The notes under the pieces: model-generated
The model's database searches: none
Told to the model about the DNA's origin: nothing
Seen by the model: only the letters and a program-made list of their open reading frames with translations
Translations under genes and position numbers: made by a program
Source of the DNA: Haloparvum alkalitolerans
Lineage (GTDB): Archaea; Halobacteriota; Halobacteria; Halobacteriales; Haloferacaceae
NCBI RefSeq assembly: GCF_050122995.1
Contig: NZ_JBNLIA010000013.1
Location: 1 to 64,000 of the forward strand
Reading direction: 5' to 3'
DNA length: 64,000 nt
Shown: positions 22,992 to 29,942 of the stretch, one piece after another
Position numbering within the stretch: the first letter of the stretch is position 1
How the letters are laid out: every line of letters begins with the position of its first letter

Positions 22992-23624
22992 TTACGCGTC
23001 GCCGTCCGTCTCGTCGTCGTCAGCGTCCTCGGTCTCCTCGTCCTCGGTTTCCTCGTCGTCCGACTCGTCGCTGTCGTCGTCAGTCTCTTCGGTCTCCTCG
23101 TCAGCGTCGTCCGCGTCTTCCTCATCCGCGTCGTCCGCGTCTTCCTCATCCGCGTCGTCAGCGTCTTCCTCATCCGCGTCGTCAGCGTCTTCCTCGTCAG
23201 CCTCCTCGTCCTCGGACGGGGTCACGTCGCTCAGCGCCGTGCCGAGGTTGTCGATCTCGCCGTCGAGGAAGGCGTGGATCGTGTCGTGGATCTGGCTCAC
23301 GTGGTCCGGGACCTGCTCGGGCATGTCGCTCGGCGGGCCCGCGTTCCCGGGGCGCTCGGAGGCGTTCGGGCCGCGGTCGGTCCCGTTCGCGCTTTCGTTC
23401 GCGCTCTCGTTCGCGTCGGCGTCGTTCTCCTCGTCGGCCGCGTCGTCAGCAGCGCCAGCGTCGTCGGCCGCGCCGGAGCTGCCCGGCGCGTCGCCGGCGT
23501 TCTCGTTCGCACTATCGTTCGCGTTCGATGCGTCCGCGGGCATCGCGGCGCCGGCCGCCGCGCCGATACCGGCGAGGGCGACCATCGCGACCACCGCGAC
23601 GACTGTGAGCTTTTTCGCGTTCAT
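22992..23624 (-). CDS. Exported, highly acidic repeat protein
   Basis: A 210-aa protein. Residues 1-27 (MNAKKLTVVAVVAMVALAG to GAAMPA) form a Sec-type signal peptide. The mature part is Asn/Asp/Ala-rich, followed by a short ordered-looking core (SDMPEQVPDHVSQIHDTIHAFLDGEIDNLGTALSDV, about 98-133), and then about 75 residues of almost pure Asp/Glu/Ala. That tail contains tandem 8-residue units DADEEDAD, encoded by a 24-bp tandem repeat at about 23101-23205. No known domain. The gene lies 48 bp upstream of the Tat lipoprotein gene on the same strand, so the pair may work at the cell surface; this is inference. Confidence 0.82.
   Translation of the reverse strand: MNAKKLTVVAVVAMVALAGIGAAAGAAMPADASNANDSANENAGDAPGSSGAADDAGAADDAADEENDADANESANESANGTDRGPNASERPGNAGPPSDMPEQVPDHVSQIHDTIHAFLDGEIDNLGTALSDVTPSEDEEADEEDADDADEEDADDADEEDADDADEEDADDADEETEETDDDSDESDDEETEDEETEDADDDETDGDA
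23101..23205. repeat. 24-bp tandem repeat inside the acidic secreted protein gene
   Basis: About four copies of a 24-bp unit around TCCGCGTCGTCAGCGTCTTC run in frame and encode the repeated DADEEDAD peptide on the minus strand. Copies differ mainly at synonymous or single-base positions (TCCGCG versus TCAGCG). Confidence 0.8.
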
Positions 23625-23935
23625 CGCACTCTCCCCTCGCTGCGGGAGGTACTTGAAGGGGGTAAGCGCCGAAGTCGGGTTTCGGCAGTTTGAGCCCGTC
23701 TGAAGCCCATTTAAGCCCGATTAAACGCGGTTCCCCCGTCCGCGTTTCGGCGGCCGGTCTCAGCGGCCCGGGTCGGTGACCGCCCGGTCGGCGCGCGCGC
23801 CGGTCGGGCCTCGGGCGACCGCCGCCGATCGGAGCACCACCGAAGGAGCGCCCGGTAGGAGCCCCGGCGGGAGCGCCCGGTAGGAGCACCACCGTAGCCA
23901 CCACGCTTACGCGACGGGCGACCCATGCGGCGTCC
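23625..23935. other. Intergenic region without gene (311 bp), with short direct repeats
   Basis: No gene, RNA or known element was seen. A 17-bp direct repeat GAGCGCCCGGTAGGAGC occurs at 23846-23862 and 23871-23887, framed by GGAGCACCACCG at about 23831 and 23884. Upstream promoter space for the acidic protein is on the left edge, and the DUF-type gene at 23936 begins at the right edge. Confidence 0.6.
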
Positions 23936-24334
23936 ATGACGAGCGACGAAGCGGAGTCCCGGGACCGACCCCTCCCGGATCCCTGGACCGAGGTCGAGTC
24001 GCCCGACCACATCGTGTCGAAGTACAGCCCGCGGGAGCCGGCGCTGTTCGAACGCGCCGACCGCGAGCGCGCGGTCCACATCCGCCCGGACGAGCCGGAC
24101 CTCCCCCACGCCGACCGCCGCGAGTGGGTCGTCGGGCTGGTCCGGGGGGACGCGGAGAACTTCGTCGACGCCGAGCCGATCGCGCGGGTCCACGGACGCG
24201 GGGACGCCTACCACGTCGCGGTCGCGTTCGCCGAGGCGTACGAGGAGGCCGTTCCCGACACGGGCGACGACGCGGCCGCCATCGCACACGCGAGCGAACG
24301 GGCGGAGCGGGAAGCCGACCGCCTCGCCGAGTGA
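23936..24334 (+). CDS. Conserved haloarchaeal protein (possibly DUF5820)
   Basis: A 132-aa soluble, acidic protein: PLPDPWTEVESPDHIVSKYSPREPALFERADRERAVHI, then EWVVGLVRGDAENFVDAEPIARVHGRGDAYHVAVAFAEAYEEA and an Ala/Glu-rich helix ending READRLAE. I recall similar haloarchaeal proteins but no function; the DUF number is from memory and uncertain. Start ATG 23936. It is convergent with the small protein at 24357-24692. The encoded helical ending suggests protein-protein contacts, nothing more can be said. Confidence 0.78.
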   Translation: MTSDEAESRDRPLPDPWTEVESPDHIVSKYSPREPALFERADRERAVHIRPDEPDLPHADRREWVVGLVRGDAENFVDAEPIARVHGRGDAYHVAVAFAEAYEEAVPDTGDDAAAIAHASERAEREADRLAE

Positions 24335-24356
24335 GCGGTCCACGAAACGGACAGCC

Positions 24357-24692
24357 TCAGGCCTCGTCCGCTCGCTCGACCTCGATCGCCACGTCCGCCG
24401 AGTCGACGCCGATGCGCGCGAACTGCGTGCGGACGTGTTCCTTCGCGGCCGCCAGCGCCGCCTCCCGGGTGTCGAACCCGCGCGGCGACGGCTCCTCGAA
24501 CGCGACTCGGATCTGGTCGCCGTCGACGAGCAGCGGGGAGCCGCCGCTCTCGACCTCGTAGAAGGAGTCGCAGACCCAGACGTAGGGGGCGTCCTCGTCC
24601 GGCGCGCCGGCGTACGTCGGCGGCTCCTCGCCGCGCTCGAACACCGTCCCGGTCAGCTCGGTGCCGCCGCCGCGACCGCGCACGAGTATCAT
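24357..24692 (-). CDS. Conserved haloarchaeal protein of unknown function
   Basis: A 111-aa protein starting MILVRGRGGGTELTGTVFERGEEPPTY, with APYVWVCDSFYEVESGGSPLLVDGDQIRVAFEEPSPRGFDTREAALAAAKEHVRTQFARIGVD. It resembles a haloarchaeal family I have seen annotated only as DUF proteins. The pattern suggests a small beta domain followed by one helix. ATG 24692 is preferred over a longer upstream frame because a T-rich element lies about 26 bp upstream on the minus strand and the longer frame reads into low-complexity Pro/Ala. It is divergent from the HerA-like gene. Confidence 0.75.
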   Translation of the reverse strand: MILVRGRGGGTELTGTVFERGEEPPTYAGAPDEDAPYVWVCDSFYEVESGGSPLLVDGDQIRVAFEEPSPRGFDTREAALAAAKEHVRTQFARIGVDSADVAIEVERADEA

Positions 24693-24831
24693 GGCCGAAA
24701 CTACGCACCGCGGGAGCAAAAGGCGTCGGTTGCGGCCGCGGCACCGGGGTCGGAGGTGCGAGACCGGCGGGACGCGGGGACCGGCGAGGCGCGGGGAAAG
24801 CGATTTGCCCGTGGGCGGTCGTGTGACGGGC

Positions 24832-26706
24832 ATGACCTTAGAGGACTTCGAGGAGTTCTCCGGCGACGGGGACGACGGCGCCGACGCGGACGGCGCCGGC
24901 GCGGCGACCGGATCCGGAGACGGCGCCGGGGGCGACGCCGAGGCCGGAGCGGGCGGGGGGGGAGCGGACCCGGCCGCCGCGGACGCGGGCGCCACCGCGG
25001 ACGACGGCTTCGAGCGCTACGACGCCGACCCCGCGGGCGAGGACGCCGGCCTGGGCGTCGTCTCCGTCTCGCAGGGGCTCCGCGTCGCGGAGGACGCCGA
25101 GGAGACCGTCCTCCGCGCGTTCGTCACCGCGGGGAACCGCGAGTCCGTGCGCCTCGGGAAGTACCTGCTCGTCCCCTATCCGGACGGCGAGCGCCTCTTC
25201 TGTCGGATCACGGGACTGGAGTACGCACAGGAGTTCCAGTCGGACGACGCCACCGAGATCCACGCGCGCCGGCAGATGCGCCGTGAGGAGTTCTCCGAGC
25301 GCGACTACAAGTTCGTCGCGGAGCTGGAGCCGGTCGCGGTCGTCTCCGGGTCGGGCGAGGACCTCTCGCGCCGGATGACCGACCGCGTCCCGAAGCCCGG
25401 CGCACTCGTGCAGGAGGCCGCCGACGCCGCCGAGATCAAGACCGGGCTGAAGATCCCGGAAGACGGGGTCTTCCTCGGCCATCTCTCGGTCGGCGGCGAG
25501 AAGATCCGGACCGCGGCGAGCCCCCCGACCGTCGACTACCGCGTGAAGGACGACTACGCGGACGGCGACCCCCTCGTGTTCAGACACACCCTCGTCGCGG
25601 GCGGGACGGGGTCGGGCAAGACCCACGGCTCGAAGAACGTCCTCCGGCAGTACCTCGACGCGGAGCGGACCTATCCCATGGACGACGGTCGGGAGGCGCG
25701 GATGGCCGTCGTGCAGTTCGACCCGCAGGACGAGTACGCGCAGATGCACGACGACAATCCCGATCTCGGCGACGCGTTCGCGCGCCGGCTGGAGCGCGAG
25801 GGGGTCGCGTACGGCGGCCACGACGACACCGTCGCGCTGATCCCGACCTCCCGGAACGCCAACTACCCCGGCGAGGGCCACCGCGCCGAGCAGGTGCCGT
25901 TCACCATCCCGTTCTCGCTCGTGTCCGACATGCCGTGGCTCGTTGCCGGCTCCAGCCTCAACGACAACCAGTACCCCGCGCTGTTGACGCTGATCAACCG
26001 CTTCTTCCGCGACTACGGCGATTCGGGCACCTACGAGCAGTTCCTCTCGTATCTCGACGACCCCGCGCTCCAGGAGGAGCTCCACGAGTCCGGCCGCGTC
26101 CACGAGGCGACCTTCGACGCGGTCAAGCGCCGCGTCCGCGGCGTCCCCGGCGGCGTCTTCGACGGCGACGCCAAGCCCATCACCGAGCTCGACCACACGC
26201 TCGTTCGTCCGGGCGGGCTGACGGTGGTGCCGACCTACCACCTGCCCACGTCCCGACAGAAGGAGATGTACGTCCTCGCGGTGTCCGCGTTCCTCATCGA
26301 CGACAAGCTCTCGAACGACCCCGACAGCGACCGGATCAAGGAGACGCCCCTGCTGGTCGGGATGGACGAGGCCCACAACTTCCTCGCGGAGGGCGACAAC
26401 GTCCAGTCGCGAAAGGTGATCGAGAAGTTCACCGAGGCCGCAAAGCAGGGCCGTAAGGAGCGACTCGGCCTGTTCCTGATCACGCAGGACCCGCAGGACG
26501 TGGCCGAACCCGTCTTCAAGCAGATCAACACGAAGATCGTCTTGAACCTCGGCGACGAGGACGCTATCTCCAGCGTCAACATCCCCTCGAACCTCGCCGG
26601 CAAGGTCCCGTACATGGAGAAGGGCCAGATGGTCGTTTACTCCCCCGACAACTCCGAACCCGTCGAGTTGACCGGTCTTTCGAAGTGCGTGACGCGGCAC
26701 GACTAA
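24832..26706 (+). CDS. HerA-like/VirB4-family ATPase (DUF87)
   Basis: A 624-aa P-loop ATPase. Residues 1 to about 75 are a low-complexity Gly/Ala/Asp-rich leader, then a HAS-barrel-like domain (about 80-170, VSVSQGLRVAEDAEETVLRAF, GKYLLVPYPDGERLFCRITG). Walker A is GGTGSGKTHGSKNVLRQ (about 260-276), Walker B PLLVGMDEAHNF, and a motif near the end, LITQDPQDVAEPVFKQINTKIVLNLGDE, carries the arginine/Gln sensor region. HerA pumps or translocates DNA with NurA in end resection; the nurA gene is not in the window, so this may be a HerA paralogue. Start ATG 24832. Its 3' end is followed directly by repeat family B. Confidence 0.85.
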   Translation: MTLEDFEEFSGDGDDGADADGAGAATGSGDGAGGDAEAGAGGGGADPAAADAGATADDGFERYDADPAGEDAGLGVVSVSQGLRVAEDAEETVLRAFVTAGNRESVRLGKYLLVPYPDGERLFCRITGLEYAQEFQSDDATEIHARRQMRREEFSERDYKFVAELEPVAVVSGSGEDLSRRMTDRVPKPGALVQEAADAAEIKTGLKIPEDGVFLGHLSVGGEKIRTAASPPTVDYRVKDDYADGDPLVFRHTLVAGGTGSGKTHGSKNVLRQYLDAERTYPMDDGREARMAVVQFDPQDEYAQMHDDNPDLGDAFARRLEREGVAYGGHDDTVALIPTSRNANYPGEGHRAEQVPFTIPFSLVSDMPWLVAGSSLNDNQYPALLTLINRFFRDYGDSGTYEQFLSYLDDPALQEELHESGRVHEATFDAVKRRVRGVPGGVFDGDAKPITELDHTLVRPGGLTVVPTYHLPTSRQKEMYVLAVSAFLIDDKLSNDPDSDRIKETPLLVGMDEAHNFLAEGDNVQSRKVIEKFTEAAKQGRKERLGLFLITQDPQDVAEPVFKQINTKIVLNLGDEDAISSVNIPSNLAGKVPYMEKGQMVVYSPDNSEPVELTGLSKCVTRHD

Positions 26707-27063
26707 CTCCGACCTTTTTCTGCGTCGGGTTCGCGCGCCGCGGGCGGCGCGCTCACCCGTCCTTGAAAAATGTCGATCAAAAAGGGGCCGCGGTCGGCGC
26801 TGCGGGCGCTGCGCGCCCTCGCGCCACCGCGGTACCACGAACTCGACAGAACACCGCAACCGCGACGCCTCAGCACCGCAACCGCGACGCCTCAGCACCG
26901 CAACCGCGACGCCTCAGCACCGCAACCGCGACACCTCAGCACCGCAACCGCGACACCTCAGCACCGCAACCGCGACGCCTCAGCACCGCAACCGCGACGC
27001 CTCAGCACCGCACTGCGACCGCAGGAGCACTGTACTCCAACGCGTTGCGTTTGTGGGGCCGGG
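26707..27063 (+). repeat. Family B repeat, left arm with 22-bp minisatellite (357 bp without a gene)
   Basis: Positions 26709-26850 are a 142-bp arm that reappears inverted at 27892-28033 with about eight mismatches by eye. It begins with CCGACCTTTTTCTGCGTCGG just after the HerA-like stop, then a perfect hairpin GCGCGCCG-CGGG-CGGCGCGC (26733-26752), CCGTCCTTGAAAAATG and a potential short frame from ATG 26770. Seven head-to-tail 22-bp units follow at 26853-27006 (consensus starting ACCGCAACCGCGACGCCTC), some with GACAC instead of GACGC. No CRISPR spacers occur. The region ends at the NUDIX stop codon. Confidence 0.88.
26733..26752 (+). terminator. Candidate 3'-end element: T-tract and GC hairpin after the HerA-like gene
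   Basis: An 8-bp perfect stem (GCGCGCCG/CGGCGCGC) lies 22 bp after a CTTTTTC tract (26713-26719). The same arrangement follows the UspA gene on the other strand (hairpin 27990-28009). The stem is preserved while the loop differs, which favours a structural role. Archaeal terminators rely mainly on T-tracts, so the call is tentative. Confidence 0.45.
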
Positions 27064-27552
27064 TTAGTCGGTGGCCACCGGCGTCGAGACCGCGGTCGCG
27101 TCGGCTTCAATCGCTTCCGGGCCCGCGATCGGGAGCGCGTGCAGGTAGTCGTCCAGGTCCAGCGCGAACCGCTCGTCGGTCGCCGGGTCGACCCAGCGGA
27201 GGTCGAACTCCGACCCGTGTTCGGCACCGCCGTCACGGACGACGTGGGTCCACGCGTCGCGCGGTTCGTGGACCGTCGCGTGGAAGAAGTGGCGGACGTA
27301 CCGCCTCGGCGGGTCGCGCCGCCGCGTCCACACGTCGCTCACGAGGTGCGAGACGTCCGCGAGCGTCGCCAGTCCCGTCTCCTCGCGAACCTCGCGAAAC
27401 AGAGCCTCGCCCGGTCGCTCGCCCGGTTCAAGCGTCCCCTTCGGGATCTGGAGGCCGTCGTGACCCGGCCCCTCGAAGACCAGCACCTCGCCGGTCGAGC
27501 GCGTCACGTACGCGCAGGCCTTCCCGACGTACGTCGGATCTTTTTGGTTCAT
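27064..27552 (-). CDS. NUDIX hydrolase
   Basis: A 162-aa NUDIX-fold hydrolase. The Nudix box spans about residues 39-61 (G39, E45, R53-E54 and E57-E58, then G60), with all catalytic residues. The N-terminal strand VGKACAYVTRSTGEVLVFEGPG and a Trp-containing RDPPRRYVRHFFHATV strand precede TRVWD-like and DLRWVDPATDERFALDLDDYLHAL. It would hydrolyse nucleoside diphosphates linked to another moiety; the substrate is unknown. ATG 27552 was used; an upstream start at 27579 would add MSLIVIRVN. The gene lies alone between the two inverted arms of repeat family B, so it may be a mobile-like cassette, although no recombinase is present. Confidence 0.88.
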   Translation of the reverse strand: MNQKDPTYVGKACAYVTRSTGEVLVFEGPGHDGLQIPKGTLEPGERPGEALFREVREETGLATLADVSHLVSDVWTRRRDPPRRYVRHFFHATVHEPRDAWTHVVRDGGAEHGSEFDLRWVDPATDERFALDLDDYLHALPIAGPEAIEADATAVSTPVATD

Positions 27553-28037
27553 GTTCACACGAATCACGATCAAACTCATAAATCCCCTCTGCGGTAGCGT
27601 ATAAGGAACCCAAAGGATCGGCGTAACCGCGAATTTTCTCGGCACTCGTAGCCCGAGATCGTCCGCATTCGGTTCTGGTGCGGTCGCGGTGTTGCTGTGG
27701 TGCAGTCGCGGTGCGGTGCTGATGTGGTCGCGGTGCGGTGCTGATGTGGTCGCGGTGCGGTGCTGATGTGGTCGCAGTGCGGTGCTGATGTGGTCGCGGT
27801 GCGGTGCTGATGTGGTCGCAGTGCGGTGCTGATGCGGTCGCGGTGTTGCTGTGGTGCGGTCGCGGTTGCGGCGCTGACGTGGTCGCGGTTTCCTGTCGAG
27901 GTCGTGGAACCGCGGCGGCGCGAGGGCGCGAAGCGCCCGCAGCGCCGCCCGCGGCCCCTTTTTGATCGACATTTTTCAAGGACGGGTAAGCGCGCCGCCT
28001 GCGGCGCGCGAACCCGACGCAGAAAAAGGTCGGGGTG
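27553..28037 (-). repeat. Family B repeat, right arm with 22-bp minisatellite (485 bp without a gene)
   Basis: Upstream of the NUDIX gene (27553-27660) there is promoter space with no recognised element. From about 27680 minisatellite units appear; six regular 22-bp units start at 27718, 27740, 27762, 27784, 27806 and 27828 (plus-strand consensus beginning GCTGATGTGGTCGCGGTGC), the inverse type of the left-arm units. The 142-bp arm follows (27892-28033), ending at the UspA stop codon. Units closer to the arm are degenerate. This arm lies in the 3' flank of the UspA gene as the left arm does for HerA. Confidence 0.86.
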
Positions 28038-28457
28038 CTACCTGACGACCGTCACGGGGCGGTCGGCGTTGCGCATCACGGACTCGGCGACGCTCCCGAG
28101 CAGGACGCGCGAGACGCCGGAGCGGCCGTGGCTCCCGATGACGATGCCGTGGGCGTCGATGTCGTCGGCGACCTCGACGATCGTGTGCGCGGGACGACCC
28201 ACCTCGACGCGAGTCTCGACCGCGCGGTCGACGCTCTCCGCCGCGTTCGAGACGATCGTCTCGCCGCGCTCGCGGGCGGCCTCGTACCACTGCTCGACGG
28301 CCCCGGGGAACGTCCCCTCCGGGGTCGAGGCGGCCTCCGCCGGGTTGATCACGTGGAGCAGCGTCAGCTCCGCGTCGGGCCACTCGTCGGCCGCGAACCG
28401 CAGCGCCTCGGCGGACTTGTCCGACCCGTCGACCGGAACGAGGATCCGTTTGCTCAT
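28038..28457 (-). CDS. Universal stress protein (UspA family)
   Basis: A 139-aa single-domain UspA protein: MSKRILVPVDGSDKSAEALRFAADEW at the start, VRVEVGRPAHTIVEVADDIDAHGIVIGSHGRSGVSRVLLGSVAESVMRNADRPVTVVR at the end. GSHGRSGVSRVLLGS contains the G-x2-G-x9-G-(S/T) ATP-binding signature. Start ATG 28457 was chosen; the longer frame from further upstream encodes only a few extra residues. It probably binds ATP and acts as a stress-response regulator; haloarchaea carry many copies. The 3' flank is a family B repeat arm. No operon partner is obvious. Confidence 0.93.
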   Translation of the reverse strand: MSKRILVPVDGSDKSAEALRFAADEWPDAELTLLHVINPAEAASTPEGTFPGAVEQWYEAARERGETIVSNAAESVDRAVETRVEVGRPAHTIVEVADDIDAHGIVIGSHGRSGVSRVLLGSVAESVMRNADRPVTVVR

Positions 28458-28535
28458 GGCCGGGGGATCGCTCGGCGGCGTCAAAAAAGGCCGGCATGCG
28501 GCGAGCTGTCGCCGGTCGGGAGCGACGCGTGCCGT

Positions 28536-29822
28536 TCAGAAGATGTTCGCCTGCTGGTAGACGGAGATGCCGTTGTCCGTGATCTCGTACGGCTTCGTCT
28601 CGCGGGAGTGGTTGGCGTCGCGGATCTTCTGTATCTCGACCGCGAGCCGCGTCTCCCGGAAGTCGGAGGGGCGGACGTACTGGAGGACGAACACCGCGTC
28701 GGTGAGGTACTCCACGATGCCGTGTCTGGAGGCGTAGGCGTTCTCCTCGCTGGCCTCGGAGGTGAGCATCGTCGTCACGCCCGCCTCCTTCAGCGACCGG
28801 GTGAAGTCGAACACCTCCGAGCGGCGCTTGGCGGGGTGGTCGTACATCATCTCCAGCAGCGAGACGGAGTCGAGCACCAGCCGTTCGGCGCCGAACTCGG
28901 AGATGAGGCGGGAGAGGTCGTTCCGGATCGACGCCAGCGAGTTCGCCATCTCGATGGGGTCGAGCGCGACGACCGCGAGCAGCCCCTCGTCCTCGTACTC
29001 GCGGAAGGGCCAGCCCTTCTCCTCGGCGGTCGAGAGGATCGCCTCCCGGCTCTCCTCCAGCGTGATGTAGACCGCCTTGTCCCCGTTCCGGAGCGCCTCG
29101 TGGAGGAACTGCAGCGCGAACGTCGTCTTGCCGGTCCCCGCCGAGCCGATGGAGGCGATCAGCGAGCGCCGCGGGACGCCGCCCAGGATCATGTCGTCGA
29201 GCCCCTCGATGCCGATGTTGATGCGCTCGATGTCCGACTCGAACTCCGCCTCGTCGAAGTCGGTCCCCCCACCGAAGCCGCCGCCCCCACCGCCACCGAA
29301 GCCGCCGCCCCCACCGCCACCGAAGCCGCCGCCCCCACCGCCACCGAAACCGCCGCCCGCGCCTCCGCCGTCCTCGCCGTCACCGAACTCCGCGAACCCG
29401 AACTCGTCGCCTCCACCCCCGGTTTCGGGTGCGGTTCCGCCGGCGTCCGGGCCGTCGTCGCCGCCGAAGTCCGCGAACCCGAACTCGTCGCCTCCGCCGG
29501 CGGGGGAGCCTTCGGAACCACCGAACCCTCCCCCCTGGTCTCCTGCCGACTCCCCGGGATCGCCGAACCCCTCCGCGGTTTCCTCGGTGCCGGGGAATCC
29601 CTCCGCGGACTCCTCCCGGTCGCGGTCGAGGCCGTCGCTCTCGGTCGAGCCGTCGGTATCGGCGGTATCAGCGGTGTCGGCGGTATCAGCGGTGTCAGCG
29701 CTATCGGCGGTGTCGGCGGTGTCGCCCTCGCTTTCGCTCGAGTCGGGTTCGTCGTCGGCCGCGCCGCTCTCGCCCTCGATCTCGCGCAGCGCGCGTTCGA
29801 ACCAGTCGTCGTCCTCGCTCAT
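28536..29822 (-). CDS. KaiC/RAD55-family RecA-like ATPase with low-complexity N-terminus
   Basis: A 428-aa protein. Residues about 200-428 form a single KaiC-type domain: IERINIGIEGLDDMILGGVPRRSL, Walker A IGSAGTGKTTFALQFL, catalytic Glu pair in ITLEESREAIL, Walker B ERLVLDSVSLLEMM, and DANHSRETKPYEITDNGISVY at the end. The first 190 residues are unusual: an acidic head (DWFERALREIE), a TAD-type tripeptide repeat (about 35-57), two copies of GDEFGFA(D/E)FG (about 111 and 138), and three GGGGGGGF octapeptides. Single-domain KaiC proteins in haloarchaea are linked to signalling or motility, not proven here. Start ATG 29822; divergent from NAD kinase. Confidence 0.88.
   Translation of the reverse strand: MSEDDDWFERALREIEGESGAADDEPDSSESEGDTADTADSADTADTADTADTADTDGSTESDGLDRDREESAEGFPGTEETAEGFGDPGESAGDQGGGFGGSEGSPAGGGDEFGFADFGGDDGPDAGGTAPETGGGGDEFGFAEFGDGEDGGGAGGGFGGGGGGGFGGGGGGGFGGGGGGGFGGGTDFDEAEFESDIERINIGIEGLDDMILGGVPRRSLIASIGSAGTGKTTFALQFLHEALRNGDKAVYITLEESREAILSTAEEKGWPFREYEDEGLLAVVALDPIEMANSLASIRNDLSRLISEFGAERLVLDSVSLLEMMYDHPAKRRSEVFDFTRSLKEAGVTTMLTSEASEENAYASRHGIVEYLTDAVFVLQYVRPSDFRETRLAVEIQKIRDANHSRETKPYEITDNGISVYQQANIF
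29271..29354. repeat. 24-bp tandem repeat encoding poly-Gly/Phe in the KaiC-like gene
   Basis: Three full 24-bp units (CCGAAGCCGCCGCCCCCACC and CGCC) stand head to tail and code on the minus strand for repeated GGGGGGGF octapeptides. The last copy changes to CCGAAAC. A second period-9 stretch at about 29658-29727 codes for the TAD repeat. Confidence 0.85.
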
Positions 29823-29910
29823 GGGAGCGGCGTGCCGCGTCGCCGCGGCGTCCTTGTTCCCCGGACGGCGGCCGTCGGCTTGAAGGTTGCCCGCCGACCC
29901 GTACCCGGTC

Positions 29911-29920
29911 CGCTTTAGTC
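29911..29920 (+). promoter_or_regulatory. TATA-like element of the NAD kinase gene
   Basis: CGCTTTAGTC lies about 27 bp upstream of ATG 29943 in the divergent region between the KaiC-like and NAD kinase genes. Confidence 0.5.
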
Positions 29921-29942
29921 GCGGGGTGGCCAAGGCCCGGTC

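Noticed and set aside
26853..27849. CRISPR array suspected from the 22-bp repeats
   Set aside because: Units are directly adjacent with no spacers, and no cas genes occur. This is a minisatellite.
26707..28037. Composite transposon
   Set aside because: Inverted arms and a cargo gene are present, but there is no transposase, and I cannot see target duplications from this sequence alone; reported as a finding instead.
28035..29918. 627-codon plus-strand open frame over the UspA and KaiC-like genes
   Set aside because: No domains, low complexity, and it lies opposite two well-defined genes.
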